A DNA stretch of 64,000 nucleotides from Hyperoodon ampullatus (GCA_949752795.1 OX457068.1:53968516-54032515), one strand, 5' to 3'. Counted from the first letter of the stretch, positions 11,795-23,949 are shown. Notes: generated by a model from the letters alone, not told the origin. Made by a program: numbers and translations.

Positions 11795-12490
11795 GTTTTC
11801 TTATTTTTCCAGCAAAGATACTACCATCTTTGCAATTATTTAAGTAAGAAATCTGAGTATTATACTTGATGATCTTCTCTCCTGCAAAATTCAAATCAAA
11901 TCAATCACTCAGTCCTATCTGTAACCTGAATAAAACTGAGTTGCCTAAACAGTTCGGTCTTAGCACATTTTATTAAAAACAAACAAACAAAAAAAACAGC
12001 TAAAAAACCTTAGTCAACTTAAGTCTTTACTAAAATTTTTCAAAACCACACCAAAAAACATGAAAAATATTTTTAAAATCATTTTTTTTTTGCTCATGGA
12101 ATATGTATGTGTGTGCATGAGAGAGATAGAGAGTGTGAGAGAGGAAGAGAGAGATTTGTGAGTCTCACACACAGTACTTACCTCAAAATATTTATTTCAT
12201 TCTTCTATTTACACTTTCTCAACCTTTCTCTTCTCTTTTGCCCAATCCATGTTCACTATTCTCTGCCCAACCACACTTTTGTTCTATCATCTTTTCTTCT
12301 ACTAGTAGCTCTTTAGCCAACCCAATGTAAATATAATTAAGCAGATCTAAGATCTTCTCACTTCTCCTTCTTACTCACATTCCAGTAATAGCTATCCTCT
12401 CTGTCACCCCTTCAACCTTGCAGTCAAAATATTAACAGTGCCCTTACTATGATACTATGTATGTCTTAGCAACCTATCTCCTCTGGCTTC
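11795..12490 (+). mobile_element. Second LINE-2 copy, 5' part (before nested L1)
   Basis: The blocks around 11837-11930 ('gtaagaaatctgagtatta' and 'aatcaatcactcagtcctat') fit the L2 RT tail. The sequence at 12470-12500 continues across the nested L1 into the L2 blocks at 14223-14820. The middle (11940-12310) includes an A-rich patch and a purine/pyrimidine microsatellite and is poorly assignable. Confidence 0.5.
12103..12165. repeat. (TG)n followed by (GA)n-rich microsatellite
   Basis: A short TG run ('tatgtgtgtgtgc') is followed directly by GAGA-rich units up to about 12160. Confidence 0.75.
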
Positions 12491-12501
12491 TTGCAATTGC
12501 T
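12491..12501. repeat. Target-site duplication, left copy
   Basis: TTGCAATTGCT here is repeated exactly at 14212-14222, flanking the L1 between them. Because the L1 sequence near its 5' break resembles this string, the TSD could be slightly shorter or longer. Confidence 0.65.
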
Positions 12502-14211
12502 ACTTTTTTATTTTTTACAACTTTATTGGAGTATAATTGCTTTACAATGGTGTGTTAGTTTCTGCTTTATAATAAAGTGAATCAGACATACATCTGTTCC
12601 CATATCGTTTCCCTCTTGTGTCTCCCTCCCTCCCACCTTCCCTATCCCACTCCTCCAGGCGGTCACAAAGCACCGAGCTGATCTCCCTGTGCTATGCGGC
12701 TGCTTCCCACTAGCTATCTACCTTACGTTTGGTATTGTATATATGTCCATGCCTCTCTCACGCTTTGTCACAGCTTACCCTTCCCCCTCCCCATATCCTC
12801 AAGTCCATTCTCAAGTAGGTCTGTATCTTTATTCCTGTTTTGCCCTTAGGTTCTTCATGACATTTTTTTCTTAAATTCCATATATATGTGTTAGCATAAG
12901 ATATCTGTCTTTCTCTTTCTGACTTACTTCACTCTGTATGACAGACTCTAGGTCTATCCACCTCATTACAAATAGCTCAATTTCGTTTCTTTTTATGGTT
13001 GAGTAATATTCCATTGTATATATGTGCCACATCTTCTTTATCAATTCATCTGATGATGGACACTTAGGTTCTTTCCATCTCTGAGCTATTGTAAATAGAG
13101 CTGCAATGAACATTTTGGTACATGTCTCATTTTGAATTATGGTTTCCTCAGGGTATATGCCCAGTAGTAGGATTGCTGGGTCATATGGTAGGTCTATTTT
13201 TAGTTTTTTAAGGAACGTCCATAATGTTCTCCATAGTGGCTGTATCAATTTACATTCCCACCAGCAGTGCAAGAGTGTTCCCTTTTCTCCACACCCTTTC
13301 CAGCATTTATTGTTTCTAGATTTTTTGATTATGGCCATTCTGACTGGTGTGAGATGATATCTCATTGTAGTTTTGATTTGCATTTCTCTAATGATTAATG
13401 ATGTTGAGCATTCTTTCATGTGTTTGTTACCAGTCTGTATATCTTCTTTGGAGAAATATCTATTTGAGTCTTCTGCCCATTTTTGGATTGGGTTGTTTGT
13501 TGTTTTGTTATTGAGCTGCATGTGCTACTTATAAATTTTGTAGATTAATCCTTTGTCAGTTGCTTCATTTGCAAATATTTTCTCCCATTCTGAGGGTTGT
13601 CTTTTGGTCTTGTTTATGGTTTCCTTTGCTGTTCAAAAGCTTTGAAGTTTCATTAGGTCCCATTTGTTTATTTTTGTTTTTATTTCCATTTCTCTAGGAG
13701 GTGGGTCAAAAAGGATCTTGCTGTGATTTATGTCATAGAGTGTTCTGCCTATGTTTTCCTCTAAGAGCTTGATAGCTTCTGGCCTTACATTTAGGTCTTT
13801 AATCCTTTTTGAGCTTATTTTTGTGTATGTTGTTAGGGAGTGATGTAATCTCATACTTTCATATGTACCTGTCCAGTTTTCCCAGCAGCACTTATTGAAG
13901 AGGCTGTCCTTTCCCCACTGTACATTCCTGCTTCCTTTATCAAAGATAAGGTGACCATATGTGCGTGCATTTACCTCTGGGCCTTCTATCCTGTTCCATT
14001 GATCTATCTTTCTGTTTTTGTGCCAGTACCATACTGTCTTGATTACTGTAGCTTTGTAGTATAGTCTGAAGTCAGGGAGTCTGATTCCTCCAGCTCCATT
14101 TTTCGTTCTCAAGATTACTTTGGCTATTCGGGGTCTTTTGTGTTTCCATACAAATTGTGAAATTTTTTTGTACTAGTTCTGTGATTTTTGCCAGTGGTAG
14201 TTTTATAGGAA
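12502..14211 (-). mobile_element. 5'-truncated L1 (ORF2 C-terminus plus 3'-UTR)
   Basis: The insertion runs in minus orientation. It has a T-rich tail at 12505-12517, the 3'-UTR to about 12870, then the ORF2 C-terminal third to the 5' truncation at 14211. It interrupts an L2 and is bounded by an 11-bp duplication. Its 3'-UTR ('ctttattggagtataattgc') is the same type as those of the L1 at 34954 and of the two twin-primed copies. The coding part has few lesions, so it is among the younger copies here. Confidence 0.93.
12871..14112 (-). pseudogene. L1 ORF2p C-terminal fragment (broken)
   Basis: ORF2p is the L1 endonuclease/reverse transcriptase. Only its C-terminal part remains. 13633-14112 encodes a 159-codon stretch downstream of the RT domain, and 12871-13521 encodes the last 216 codons. 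The end carries the cysteine-rich motif C-x3-C-x7-H-x4-C, seen as [18 protein letters not shown] (about 13270-13325). A stop and a frame change lie between 13521 and 13633. Without endonuclease and RT it has no activity. The final codon before the stop at 12871 matches the usual ORF2p end in these L1s. Confidence 0.9.
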
Positions 14212-14222
14212 TTGCAATTGCT

Positions 14223-14820
14223 TCTTAGTTGATCTCTCTGACATCTTTGTTTGCACAGTAACCAATAAAATATTTTTTTGAAATAAATCCATTCAAGACA
14301 CGTTTCTTGCTTAAAACTCTTAAATAACTTCCAGTTGCTATCAGAGCTAATTCCAAATACTCTCACATAAGCTGAAAGACCTTCCATAATATGAGACTTC
14401 CGAGTTTTTGAGACTTTCTCATGTATTGTTCTACAACTCATCCTTATTCTATTACTGCATGAATTCTATCAGTTCTGAAGTATTCTGTGTTCCTTCCTGC
14501 TTCTGGACCTTATCATAACTAATCTTTCTTACTATAGTGTCCTCTCTTCCCTTTTCCCAGCTAATTCTATTAATCCATCAGCTGAGTCAGCTAAAATTCC
14601 CTCAGCTAAGCTTGAATCCTCCTATCAAATGTACTCATAGCATAATTACCTTTTCCTCAAAGACTTTATCACAATTGTAATCATTGCACAAGTATTTGTG
14701 TAATATATTTTTTTATTCTTAGATGATAAGCTAAGTGAGGACAATTATATTGTCACTGTTGTCACTAAAGGAATTTAACACACAGATACCACTTGTTGAA
14801 TAATTGAATGACTAAACAGA
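14223..14820 (+). mobile_element. Second LINE-2 copy, 3' part (after nested L1)
   Basis: L2 resumes after the L1, with 'gcttaaaactcttaaataac' at about 14308, 'agctgaaagaccttcca' near 14369 and an L2-like 3' end near 14710-14815 ('tagatgataagctaagtgag' and 'cacttgttgaataattgaat'). The colinearity across 12501/14212 supports one L2 split by a later L1. Confidence 0.6.
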
Positions 14821-17800
14821 TACTTAAATAATCTATTAGAATTCTACATCTGCAAAAGGCAGTGTATGGCATTTTAATGATTCTCCTTGCTGATAAATTT
14901 AGCTTTCATAAGCATGAGGAAAATATAAGCTTCCATAATTGACTATGATAAACAAGAGAAGTTGATAAGTAGAGTTACTGTGACAGGAATCTTGGGGAAG
15001 TATGACCATATCATCTTGGATAAATAACTTTGAGAAAGAAATATGCAGTCTTTAAAAGTTAACCTAGTCCCCCTGATCTGTCTGGTGAGGACATCATTAA
15101 GCATGCAATATGGACACTACAGCTTATCATGTAGATTTTGCCTAACTCCATCAGTATTCAGACTCTTTCCTCTTTTTCTGTGCTTCCTATTTGTTATAGG
15201 TTGTGTTTCTAGAAACCTTCATAGAGGCAACAATGATGAAAATAATTACTTTCATGTTTCTCAGTTCCATACTGATCCCATATTCTCTATGCCAGATATC
15301 ATACTGGTTAATTTGTATATGGTTTTCTGGGGCTTGATATGTGTATTCATTTTCTGAAAGAGAAAAATACTAGCCGATTACACATATTCTTACTTCCCCT
15401 CTGTATTTTCAACTCTCCTCTACTGGAGCAGAGTGACTAAAATGGGAATTACGTGATGAAGTCATGTTCTAAAGGACATGCACAAAAGATAGAAAGAGGG
15501 ACATGCAAACGAAGAGATATGTTGAAAATAGCCTTTGCACATTTAAGAATCTCACTTGGAAAGTTAAAAACCAGAAAGAGTTGAAAAGCAAGAACCAACA
15601 CTAGATTCATGTAAATGGTAATTTTTACTCTGTACAGAGCTGGAAGAAGAACATGGCTTAGGGTAGATAAGATACTATTAAAAATGATGGCAAAGGCAGA
15701 ATGATTCATTCCTCTCTTATTTTACTCCCATTTTATCTATCAAGGAGAATGATCCCCAAACTGTAAAGCATAAAACAAAATGCATAAAGAGCAGATCATG
15801 AAGGAAGATAGATGCCAAGATCTTCAAATGGCATCTGACTGTTTTAAATAAGCTCAATGTTTGAGTATTCACTGGACCCATGCTATCTTTTCCATCTGAT
15901 ATTTCCAGTACTTGATAATTCTACTTTAGTATCCTAATACCTTTTCAGCAGTTCTGAAATGGGACGGTATGCTAAAATACCATCCCGTGGAGCTTTTCTA
16001 TAAGCAAAACTTAAGAGACTGAACCTCTAATCCAATGAATAGTCCTTGATTGTTCTTCTTGGAATTTGAATCTTATACCATTTCTGTGTTTTATCCATTG
16101 TTGGGAATCCCCTTTACTTCAGCCTGGACAATGTCTATTACTTCTTTAAATTGTGACTGAAGACTGGAACATAACCTTCTAGGACACTATATTTATCTTG
16201 CTCTGTTGAATGACTATAATTGACCTACACTCCTAAAATATTTACATGTACCCTGTCATGTCCCTTCCCCTCTTTGTCATGATGAAGCTTCTTTGCTTTA
16301 ATAGCCAATCTATATAATGACCCTAGATTGTGCCTATTCAGATGCCAGGTCCTAGCTCCAAGAACTATCACCTTTGTGGTAGTTATACCACTCTGAGTGA
16401 CACAAAAAGGAAACTGAAATTTTCCTAACAGGTTCTCAAGATGCAGGGGATCCCTCTTCTTTGTGGAAACAAGGCATGGGTCTATTTGCATGTTTGTAAG
16501 TTTCATACTGACTTTAGAGACTTTGTAAGAACAACCATCCTGAATGCTGCCCCTGCCCCTTCAGCAATGGCTTCTCAATGTCTTTTTGTTTTTTAGTGTC
16601 CTTGACAAACAAGATTCCTCCCATTCAGGATTCCTTTTTGAAACCTAAGTCCTCTCATGCTCATCCTAGCCACCTCTGAGCACAAGGTCTAGCACACCTG
16701 GATACCAGGAGGGCACTTGCCTGCACGTGTCACTTGTAGAGAACAGGGAAAGCACTTCCTTACCCTCCAACAGAGCATCACTCATTCTAGATTGTCATAT
16801 ATCATTGACATGACATATTCTTTTCATAAAAGTTGATCTTAAAGCTATAAAATATAAATAATTATTGTTCTTTTTTTAGAAAAAAGTAACAGGTATCACA
16901 TAATTGTTTAGTGAAAGAACTCAAATTAAAATCTTAGTTTTATCATTCCCAGTCTGGATGTTTTTTTCTCACTATATTACAACATTTTCTTGGTGTACCA
17001 AGGCATTATCTCTTTTAAAAAAATACATTGTGTATTTGGAAATGGATTTTAATATCCAATGGTTTTGGGAAAAAAGAATATAAAATTAATTTTTTTGCTT
17101 TTAAATGAAAGATTTTACATAGACTTTGATATATTTATGTGAATTATGAATCTCCAATGGTGGTATATATAGTATGCAATCCTTCTAAAATTTATAAAGG
17201 AGCACAGAATCCCTTTTTTTATCATGGAACATCTTCATGTAGATTTCACTTTGGGAAAGGATGCCTGAATTCATTTCATGGAATTAAGGTTGTCTCAATT
17301 GCTTTTCTGAGTGAATTCCTGAGTACTATTTTCCTGTGCAATCTTTCTGTGACTTTATTCAGTCTACAATTTATCTTATCTGTAACATTTTATTTAATTT
17401 CAATTTCCCCATATTCTATTTCCAAAATTTCTAGGTCAGTTTTTTTTTTCATTGCTGCTTTGTTTCATAGTATCTTGTGTGTGTGCTTTAATGGATGTAA
17501 TTCCTTCCATTTTCTTTTTAAGCATTGTAACTATATTTGTTTATAAAGCTTTTCCATACTCTTCTATAACAATAACTTCATCTGGAGTTTATTCTGTTGA
17601 TTTTGTATTTTGTTGACTCTGTTAGTATTAGGTTTAATTTATGTTTATATATTTCTATTGTGGATTTACTTTAGTTTTCTCTCTCTCTCTCTTTCCCTCC
17701 CTTTCCAGTTATCTTCCCCAATGCAGAGGTCCCATGAGTGCATTTAATTTGTCTGAGAGCTCTCGTTAGGTACTGAGTCTTAAGAAGGCAGTCTTGATCT

Positions 17801-18222
17801 CTCATCCTATGGAGAAGTCAGAGCTATCACCTACCTATGCAAACTCAGCTAACAGATTTATTAAATACCTGGTCATGAGGTGAAGCTATAAACTTAGAAA
17901 TACTTGGCAGAACTTCTCTAAGCTTCCTTTCTTTCATGAGTGAGGGAGCCCACTCAAGGCATGAACTTTGGGCTCAGGTCTCCCAACTCATATGGCCATT
18001 TTCCTTCCCTTTGCCCACAAGATGTGCCATTTCCTGCATACACGCTCAGAACAAAGAACTTTATCCTCACATATTATAGTATTTTTGGACAACTTCTCAT
18101 TCACAGTGATATTGATATTATTTTAAAGTTCAGGTATCGTTTAAAATATTGTATTAGTCATTCCACAAGTTTGAGGGATAAGGGATTTATTGAAAAATAA
18201 ATTTATGCCATCTTTTCTATTG
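14821..18222. other. Unclassified sequence
   Basis: No gene or repeat family could be named in about 3.4 kb. Short CT-rich tracts occur at about 17680-17705. Open frames at 15043-15357 and 17139-17546 (+, 104 and 135 codons) show no recognisable domain, and no splice or promoter context supports them. Confidence 0.4.
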
Positions 18223-18238
18223 GAAGACCCTAATTTCT
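18223..18238. repeat. Target-site duplication, left copy (16 bp)
   Basis: GAAGACCCTAATTTCT is repeated without mismatch at 23934-23949. This fixes the outer limits of the L1 insertion, including the extra 3' segment. Confidence 0.92.
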
Positions 18239-18439
18239 TTCTTTCTTTTCTTTTTTTTACAGCCAGTAAATATATGCGATTTATTTTTAAAACATAGGAA
18301 GAAATAAAGTTATATAGGATGAAAAGCTATTATTCAGAGATTTAAAAAAAATTCAACAAAAATCAATGGATCTTCTTCATATATATATGCCATATGTAGA
18401 AACAATTTAAATTTTAAAGAATTGTTTTAATTGGCTGAG
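18239..18439 (-). other. 3'-transduced flank with second A-tail
   Basis: Between the L1's own A-tail (T10 at 18440-18449) and the outer target-site duplication (18223-18238) lie about 180 bp unrelated to L1, ending in a T-rich tail at 18239-18258 on +. On the minus strand the order is L1, A-tail, unique sequence, A-tail, duplication. This is the arrangement produced when L1 transcription reads through its own poly(A) signal into the flank of its source locus. Confidence 0.75.
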
Positions 18440-18655
18440 TTTTTTTTTTGAATTTTATTTTATTTTTATACTGCAGGATCTTATTAGTCATCAATTTTAT
18501 ACACATCAGTGTATACATGTCAATCCCAATAGCCCAATTCATCACACCACCACACCCACACCCCCACCACTTTCCCCACTTGGTGTCCATACATTTGTTC
18601 TCTACATCTGTGTCTCATTTTCTGCCCTGCAAAATGGTTCATCTGTACCATTTTT

Positions 18656-21600
18656 CTAGGTTCCACATATATGCATTAATATACAATATTTGTTTTTCTC
18701 TTTCTGACTTACTTCACTCTGTATGACAGTCTCCACATCCATCCACGTCTCTACAAATGACACAATTTCGTTCCTTTTTATGGCTGAATAATATTCCATT
18801 AAATATATGTACCACATCTTCTTTATCCATTCATCTGTCGATGGACATTTAGGTTACTTCCATGACCTGGCTATTGTAAATAGTGCTGCAATGAACATTA
18901 GGATGCATGTGTCTTTTTCAATTATGGTTTTCTCTGGGTATATGCCCAGTAGTGGGATTGCTGGATCATATGGGTAATTCTATTTTTAGTTTTTAAGGAA
19001 CCTCCATCCTGTTCTCCATAGTGGCTGTATCAATTTACATTCCCACCAACAGTGCAAGAGGGTTGCCTTTTCTCCACAATGTCTCCAGCATTTGTTGTTT
19101 TTAGATTTTCAGATGATGCCCATTCTAACTGGTGTGAGGTGATACCTCATTGTAGTTTTGATTTGCATTTCTCTAATAATTAGTGATGTTGAGCAGCTTT
19201 TCATGTGTTTCTTGTCTATCTGTATGTCTCCTTTGGAGAAATGTCTATTTAGGCCTTGTGCCCATTTTTGGTTTGTCTTGTTTGTGTTTTTGATATTGAG
19301 CTGCAGAGCTGCTTCTAAATTTTGGAGATTAATCCTTTGTCAGTTGCTTCATTTGCAAATATTTTCTCGCATTCTGAGGGTTGTCTTTTCATCTTATTTA
19401 TGGTTTCCTTTGCTGTTCAAAAGCCTTGAAGTTTCATTAGGTCCCATTTGTTTATTTCTGTCTTTATTTCCATTACTCTAGGAGGTGGATCAAAAAAGAT
19501 CTTGCTGTGATTTACGTCAAAGAGTGTTCTTCCTATGTTTTCCTCTAAGAGTTTTATAGTGTCCGGTCTTACATTTAGGTCTCTAATTTTTTTGAGTTTA
19601 TTTTTGTGTATGGTGTTAGGGAGTGTTCTAATTTCAGTCTTTTACATGTAGCTGTCCAGTTTTCCCAGCACCACTTATTTAAGAGACTGTCTTTTTGCCA
19701 CTGTATATCCATGCCTCCTTTGTCATAGATTAGTTGACAATAAGTGCATGGGTTTATCTCTGGGCTTTCTACCTTGTTCCATTGACCTATGTTTCTGTTT
19801 TTGTGCCAGTACCATGTTGTCTTGATTACTGTAGCTTTATAGTATAGTCTGAAGTCAGGGAGCCTGATTCCTCCAGCTTCGTTTTTTTTCCCCTCAAGAC
19901 TGCTTTGGCTCTTCAGGGTCTTTTTTGTCTCAATACAAATTTTAAGATTTTTTTGTTCTCGTTCCATGAAAAATGCCATTGGTAATCTGTTAGGGATTGC
20001 ATTGAATATGTAGATTGCTTTGGGAAGTATAGTAATGTTAACAATGTTGAATCTTCCAATCCAAGAACATGGTATATGTCTCCATCTGTTTGTATCATCT
20101 TTAATTTATTTCATTATTGTCTTATAGTTTTCTAAATACAGGTCTTTTGTCACCCTAGGTAGGTTTATTCCTAGTTATTTTATTCTTTTTGTTGCAGTAG
20201 TAAATGGGAGTGTTTCCTTAATTTCACTTTCCGATTTTCCATCATTAGTGTATAGGAATGCAAGAGATTTCTGTGCATTAATTTTGTATCCTGCAAGTGT
20301 ACCAAATTCATTGATTAGCTCTAGTAGTTTCCTAGTGGCATCTTTAGGATTCTCTATGTATAGTTTCATGTCATCTGGAAACAGTGACATTTTTACTTAT
20401 TCTTTTCCAATTTTTTTTTTTTTTTTTGGTACACGAGCCTTTCACTGTTGTGGCCTCTCCCATTGCAGAGCACAGGCTCCGGACACGCAGGCTCAGTGGC
20501 CATGGCTCACGGGTCTAGCCACTGTGCGGCATGTGGTATCTTCCCGGACTGGGGCACGAACCCATGTACCCTGCATCTGCAGGTAGACTCTCAACCACTG
20601 CGCCACCAGGGAAGATCTCCAATTTGTATTCTTTTTATTACCTTTTCTTCTCTGAGTGCCCTGGCTAGGACTTCCAAAACTATTTTGAATAGTAGTGGCG
20701 AGAGTGGACATCCTTGTCTTGTTCCTGACCTTAGAGGAAATGCTTTCAGTTTTTCACCATTGAGAATGATGTTTGCTGTGGGTTTGTCATATATGGCCTT
20801 TATTATGTTGAGGTATGTTCCCTCTATGCCCAGTTTGTAGAGGGTTTTTATCCTGAATGGGTGTTGAATTTTGTCGAAAGGTTTTTCTGCATCTATTGAG
20901 TTGATCATATGGTTTTTATTCTTCAATTTGTTATTATGGTGTATCACATTGATTGATTTGCTTATATTGAAGAATCCTTGTAGCCCTGAGATAAATCCCA
21001 CTTGATCATGTTGTATGATCTTTTTAATGTGTCATTGGATTGTGTTTGCTAATATTTTGTTGAGGATTTTTTCATCTATATTCATCAGTGATATTGGTCT
21101 GTAATTTTCTTTTTTTGTAGTATCATTGTCTGGTTTGGGTATAAGGGTGATGGTGGCTTCACATAATGTGCTTGGGAATGTTCCTTCCTCTGCAAATTTT
21201 TGGAAGAGTTTGAGAAGGATGGGTGTTAGCTCTTCACTAAATGTTTGATAGAATTCACCTGTGAAGCCATCTGGTTCTGGAGTTTTGTTTGTTGGAAGAT
21301 TTTTTTAATCACAGTTTCAAGTTAATTACTTGTGATTTGTCAGCTCATATTTTCTATTTCTTCCTGGTTCAGCTTTGGAACATTATACCTTTGTAAGAAT
21401 TTGTCCGTTTTGTCCAGGTTGTCAATTTTATTGGTAGTAGAGATGCTTGTAGTAGTCTGTTAGGATGCTTTGTATTTCTGTGGTGTCCATTGTAACTTCT
21501 CCTTTTCATTTCTAATTTTATTGATTTGAGTCCTCTCCCTCTTTTTCTTGATGAGTCTGTCTAATGGTTTATCTCCCCAAAGAACTAGCTTTTAGTTTTA

Positions 21601-22676
21601 TTGTTCTTTGTTATTGTTTTCTTTGTTTCTGTTTCATTTATTTCTGCTCTGATCTTCATGATTTCTTTCCTTCGGCTAACTTTGGGTTTTGTTTGTTCTT
21701 CTTTCTCTAGTTCCTTTAGGTGTAAAGTTAGATTGTTTATTTGAGATTTTTCTTTTTTCTTGAGGTAGGCTTGTATAGCTATAAACTTCCCTCTTAGAAC
21801 TGCTGTTGCTTCATCTCATAGGTTTTGGATTGTCGTGTTTTCATTGTCATTTGTCTCTAGGTATTTTTTGATTTCCTCTTTGATGTCTTTAGTGATCTCT
21901 TGGTTATTTAGTACCGTATTGTTTAGCCTCCATGTGTTTTTTTTTTTTTATGTTTCTTTCCCTGTAATTCATTTCTAATCTCATAGCGTTGTGATGAGAA
22001 AAGATGCTTGATATGATTTCAATTTCCTTAAGTATACTGAGGGTTGATTGTGACTCAAGATGTGATCTATTGTGGAGAATGTTCCATGCACACTTGAGAA
22101 GAAAGTGTAATCTGCAGTTTTTGAATGGAATGCCCTATAAACATCAATTAAATCTATCTCGTCTATTGTGTCATTTAAAGCTTCTGTTTCCTTATTTATT
22201 TTCATTTTCCATGATCTGTCCATTGGTGTAAGTGAGGTGTTAAAATCCCCCAGTATTATTGTGTTACTGTTGATTTCCTCTTTTATAGCTGTTACCAGTT
22301 GCCTTATGTATTGAGGTTCTCCTATGTTGGGTGCATATATATTTATAATTGTTGTATCTTCTTGTTGGATTGATCCCTTGATCATTATGTAGTGTCCTTC
22401 CTTGTCTCTTGTAACGTTCTTTATTTTAAAGTCTATTTTATCTGATATGAATATTGCTATTGTAGCTTTCTTTTGATTTCCATTTGCATGGAATATCTTT
22501 TTCCATCCCCTCATTTTCAGTCTGAATATGGCCCTATGTCTCAAGTGGGTCTCTTGTAGACAGCATATATATGGGTCTTGTTTTTGTATCCATTCAGCGT
22601 GCCTGTGACTTTTGGTTGGGGCATTTAATCCATTCACATTTAAGGTAATTATCAATATGTATGTTCCTATGACCAT
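18656..22676 (-). pseudogene. L1 ORF2p (endonuclease/RT), broken, SINE-split
   Basis: ORF2p would nick DNA and reverse-transcribe L1 RNA. The start codon is at 22676, opening a 231-codon endonuclease segment (21981-22676) with the N-terminal 'LNVNGLNAP', 'CCLQETHL' and 'GDFNT' blocks of the APE-like domain. RT segments follow at 20591-21001 ('[10 protein letters not shown]', '[13 protein letters not shown]') and 20175-20390. The usual F-A-D-D catalytic motif reads F-P-D-D here (about 20375-20388). A SINE separates the two RT segments. The C-terminal part (19575-19979 and downstream) is open only in pieces, and the stop lies at 18656. The gene is non-functional. Confidence 0.92.
20411..20614 (-). 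mobile_element. CHR-type tRNA-derived SINE, nested in L1 ORF2
   Basis: The minus-strand reading begins at 20614 with the head 'cttccctggtggcgcagtgg' and ends in an A-tail (T17 at 20411-20427 on +). It shares its whole length with the SINEs at 24192 and 57085. It interrupts the L1 sequence 'tcttttccaatttgtattc'; TCCAATTT occurs on both sides (20406-20413 and 20618-20625), a short duplication. This SINE is younger than the host L1. Confidence 0.93.
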
Positions 22677-22733
22677 TTTCTTAATTGTTTTCTGTTAGTT
22701 TTTGTGTTCCTTTCCTTCTCTTGTGTTTCCCAC

Positions 22734-23850
22734 TTATAGAAGTTCCTTTAGCATTTGTTTTAGAGCTGATTTGGTGGTGCTGAATTCTCTCAGCTTTTGC
22801 TTGTCTGTAAGGCTTTTAATTTCTCCATTGAATCTGAATGAGATACTTGCCAGGTAGAGTAATCTTGGTTGTAGTTTCTTCCCTTTCATCAGTTTAAGCA
22901 TATCGTGCCACTCCCTTCTGGATTGTAGAGTTTCTGCTGTGGAATCAGCTATTAACCTTATGGGAGTTTACTTGTATGTTATTTCTCATTTTTCCCTTGT
23001 TGCTTTCAATAATTTTTCTTGGTCTTTAAATTTTGCCTATTTGGTTACTATGTGTCTTGGCATGTTTCTCCTTTGGTTTACCCTGTATGGGACTCACTGC
23101 ACTTCCTGGACTTAGGTGGGTATTTCCTTTCTCATGTTAGGGAAGTTTTTGACTATAATCTCTTCAATTATTTTCTCTGCTCTTTTCTCTCTCTCCTCTC
23201 CTTCTGGGACCCCTATAATGCACATGTTGTTGTGTTTAATGTTTTCACAGAGGTCTCTTAGTCTGTCTTCATTTCTTTTATTTCTTTTTTCTTTATTCTG
23301 TTCCACAGTAGTGAATTCCACCATTCTGTCTTCCAGGTCCCTTATCCGTATTGTTTAGCATCCATGTGTTTTTGTTTTTTATGTTTCTTTCCCTGTAATT
23401 CACTTCTAATCTCATAGTGTTGTGGTCAGAAAAGATGCCTGATATGATTTCAATTTTCTTAAATTTACTGAGGTTTGATTTGTGACTCAAGATGTGAACT
23501 ATCATGGAGAATATTCCATGCACACTTGAGAAGAAAGTGTATTCTACTGCTTTTGGATGGAATGCCCTTCTGCCTCAGTTATTCTACTATTGATTCCCTC
23601 TAGTGTAGTTTTCGTTTCAGTTATTGTTCACCTCTGTTGGTTTGTTCTTTAATTCTTCTAGGTCTTTGTTAATCATTTATTGCATCTTCTCGATCTTTGC
23701 CTCCATTCTATTTCTGAGGTCCTGGATCACCTTCACTATCATTATTCTGAATTCTTTTTCTGAAAGGTTGCCTATCTTTACTTCATTTAGTTGTTTTTCT
23801 GGGGTTTTATCTTGTTCCTTCATCTGGTACATAGCTCTCTGTCTTTTCAT
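22734..23850 (-). pseudogene. L1 ORF1p, broken, with 219-bp insertion
   Basis: ORF1p is the L1 RNA-binding chaperone. The start codon lies at 23848-23850 and the stop at 22734-22736, the same ends as in the other L1s here. The coiled-coil region is encoded at about 23570-23840. The RRM part includes a 70-codon open stretch at 23112-23324 with 'NNMCIIGVPEGEE' and 'IIVKNFPN'. At 23349-23567 a segment homologous to ORF2 endonuclease (21917-22135) interrupts it in the same orientation. Together with stops this destroys the frame. Confidence 0.88.
23349..23567 (-). repeat. Copy of ORF2 endonuclease segment inside ORF1
   Basis: This segment aligns over its full length to 21917-22135 of the same L1, in the same orientation. 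Both copies start after 'ccg' ('ccgtattgtttag') and both stop at 'gaatgccct'. On either side, ORF1 sequence continues with nearly no loss ('cttatccg' on the left, 'ttctgcctcag' on the right). No A-tail or target-site duplication accompanies it. Confidence 0.85.
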
Positions 23851-23933
23851 CTTGTCTCTCTTTCTTTGAATGTGTTTTTATTCCACAGGCTGCAGGATTG
23901 TCATTCTTCTTTCTTCTGCTGTCTCTCCTCTCA

Positions 23934-23949
23934 GAAGACCCTAATTTCT
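23934..23949. repeat. Target-site duplication, right copy (16 bp)
   Basis: This is the exact repeat of 18223-18238 and marks the 5' end of the L1 insertion. Confidence 0.92.

Larger units (their letters stand above)
18239..23933 (-). mobile_element. 5.7-kb L1 with TSD, 3' transduction, nested SINE
   Basis: This minus-strand L1 is bounded by a perfect 16-bp duplication. From its 3' end (left) it has a T-rich outer tail (18239-18258), about 180 bp of non-L1 sequence (18260-18439), an inner 10-bp T tract (18440-18449), a 3'-UTR to 18655, ORF2 (18656-22676), ORF1 (22734-23850) and about 83 bp of 5'-UTR. It is therefore truncated just upstream of ORF1. A SINE is nested in ORF2 at 20411-20614, and ORF1 carries a 219-bp duplicated piece of ORF2. 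The 3'-UTR type ('tcttattagtcatcaatttt') differs from that of the L1 at 34954. All reading frames are broken. Confidence 0.93.

Noticed and set aside
12871..13521. 216-codon frame as a host gene
   Set aside because: It is the C-terminus of L1 ORF2p with its C-x3-C-x7-H-x4-C motif, inside a 5'-truncated L1.
17139..17546. 135-codon open frame on +
   Set aside because: The protein is low-complexity hydrophobic (F, S, I, L), as expected from T-rich sequence, with no promoter, splice or domain support.
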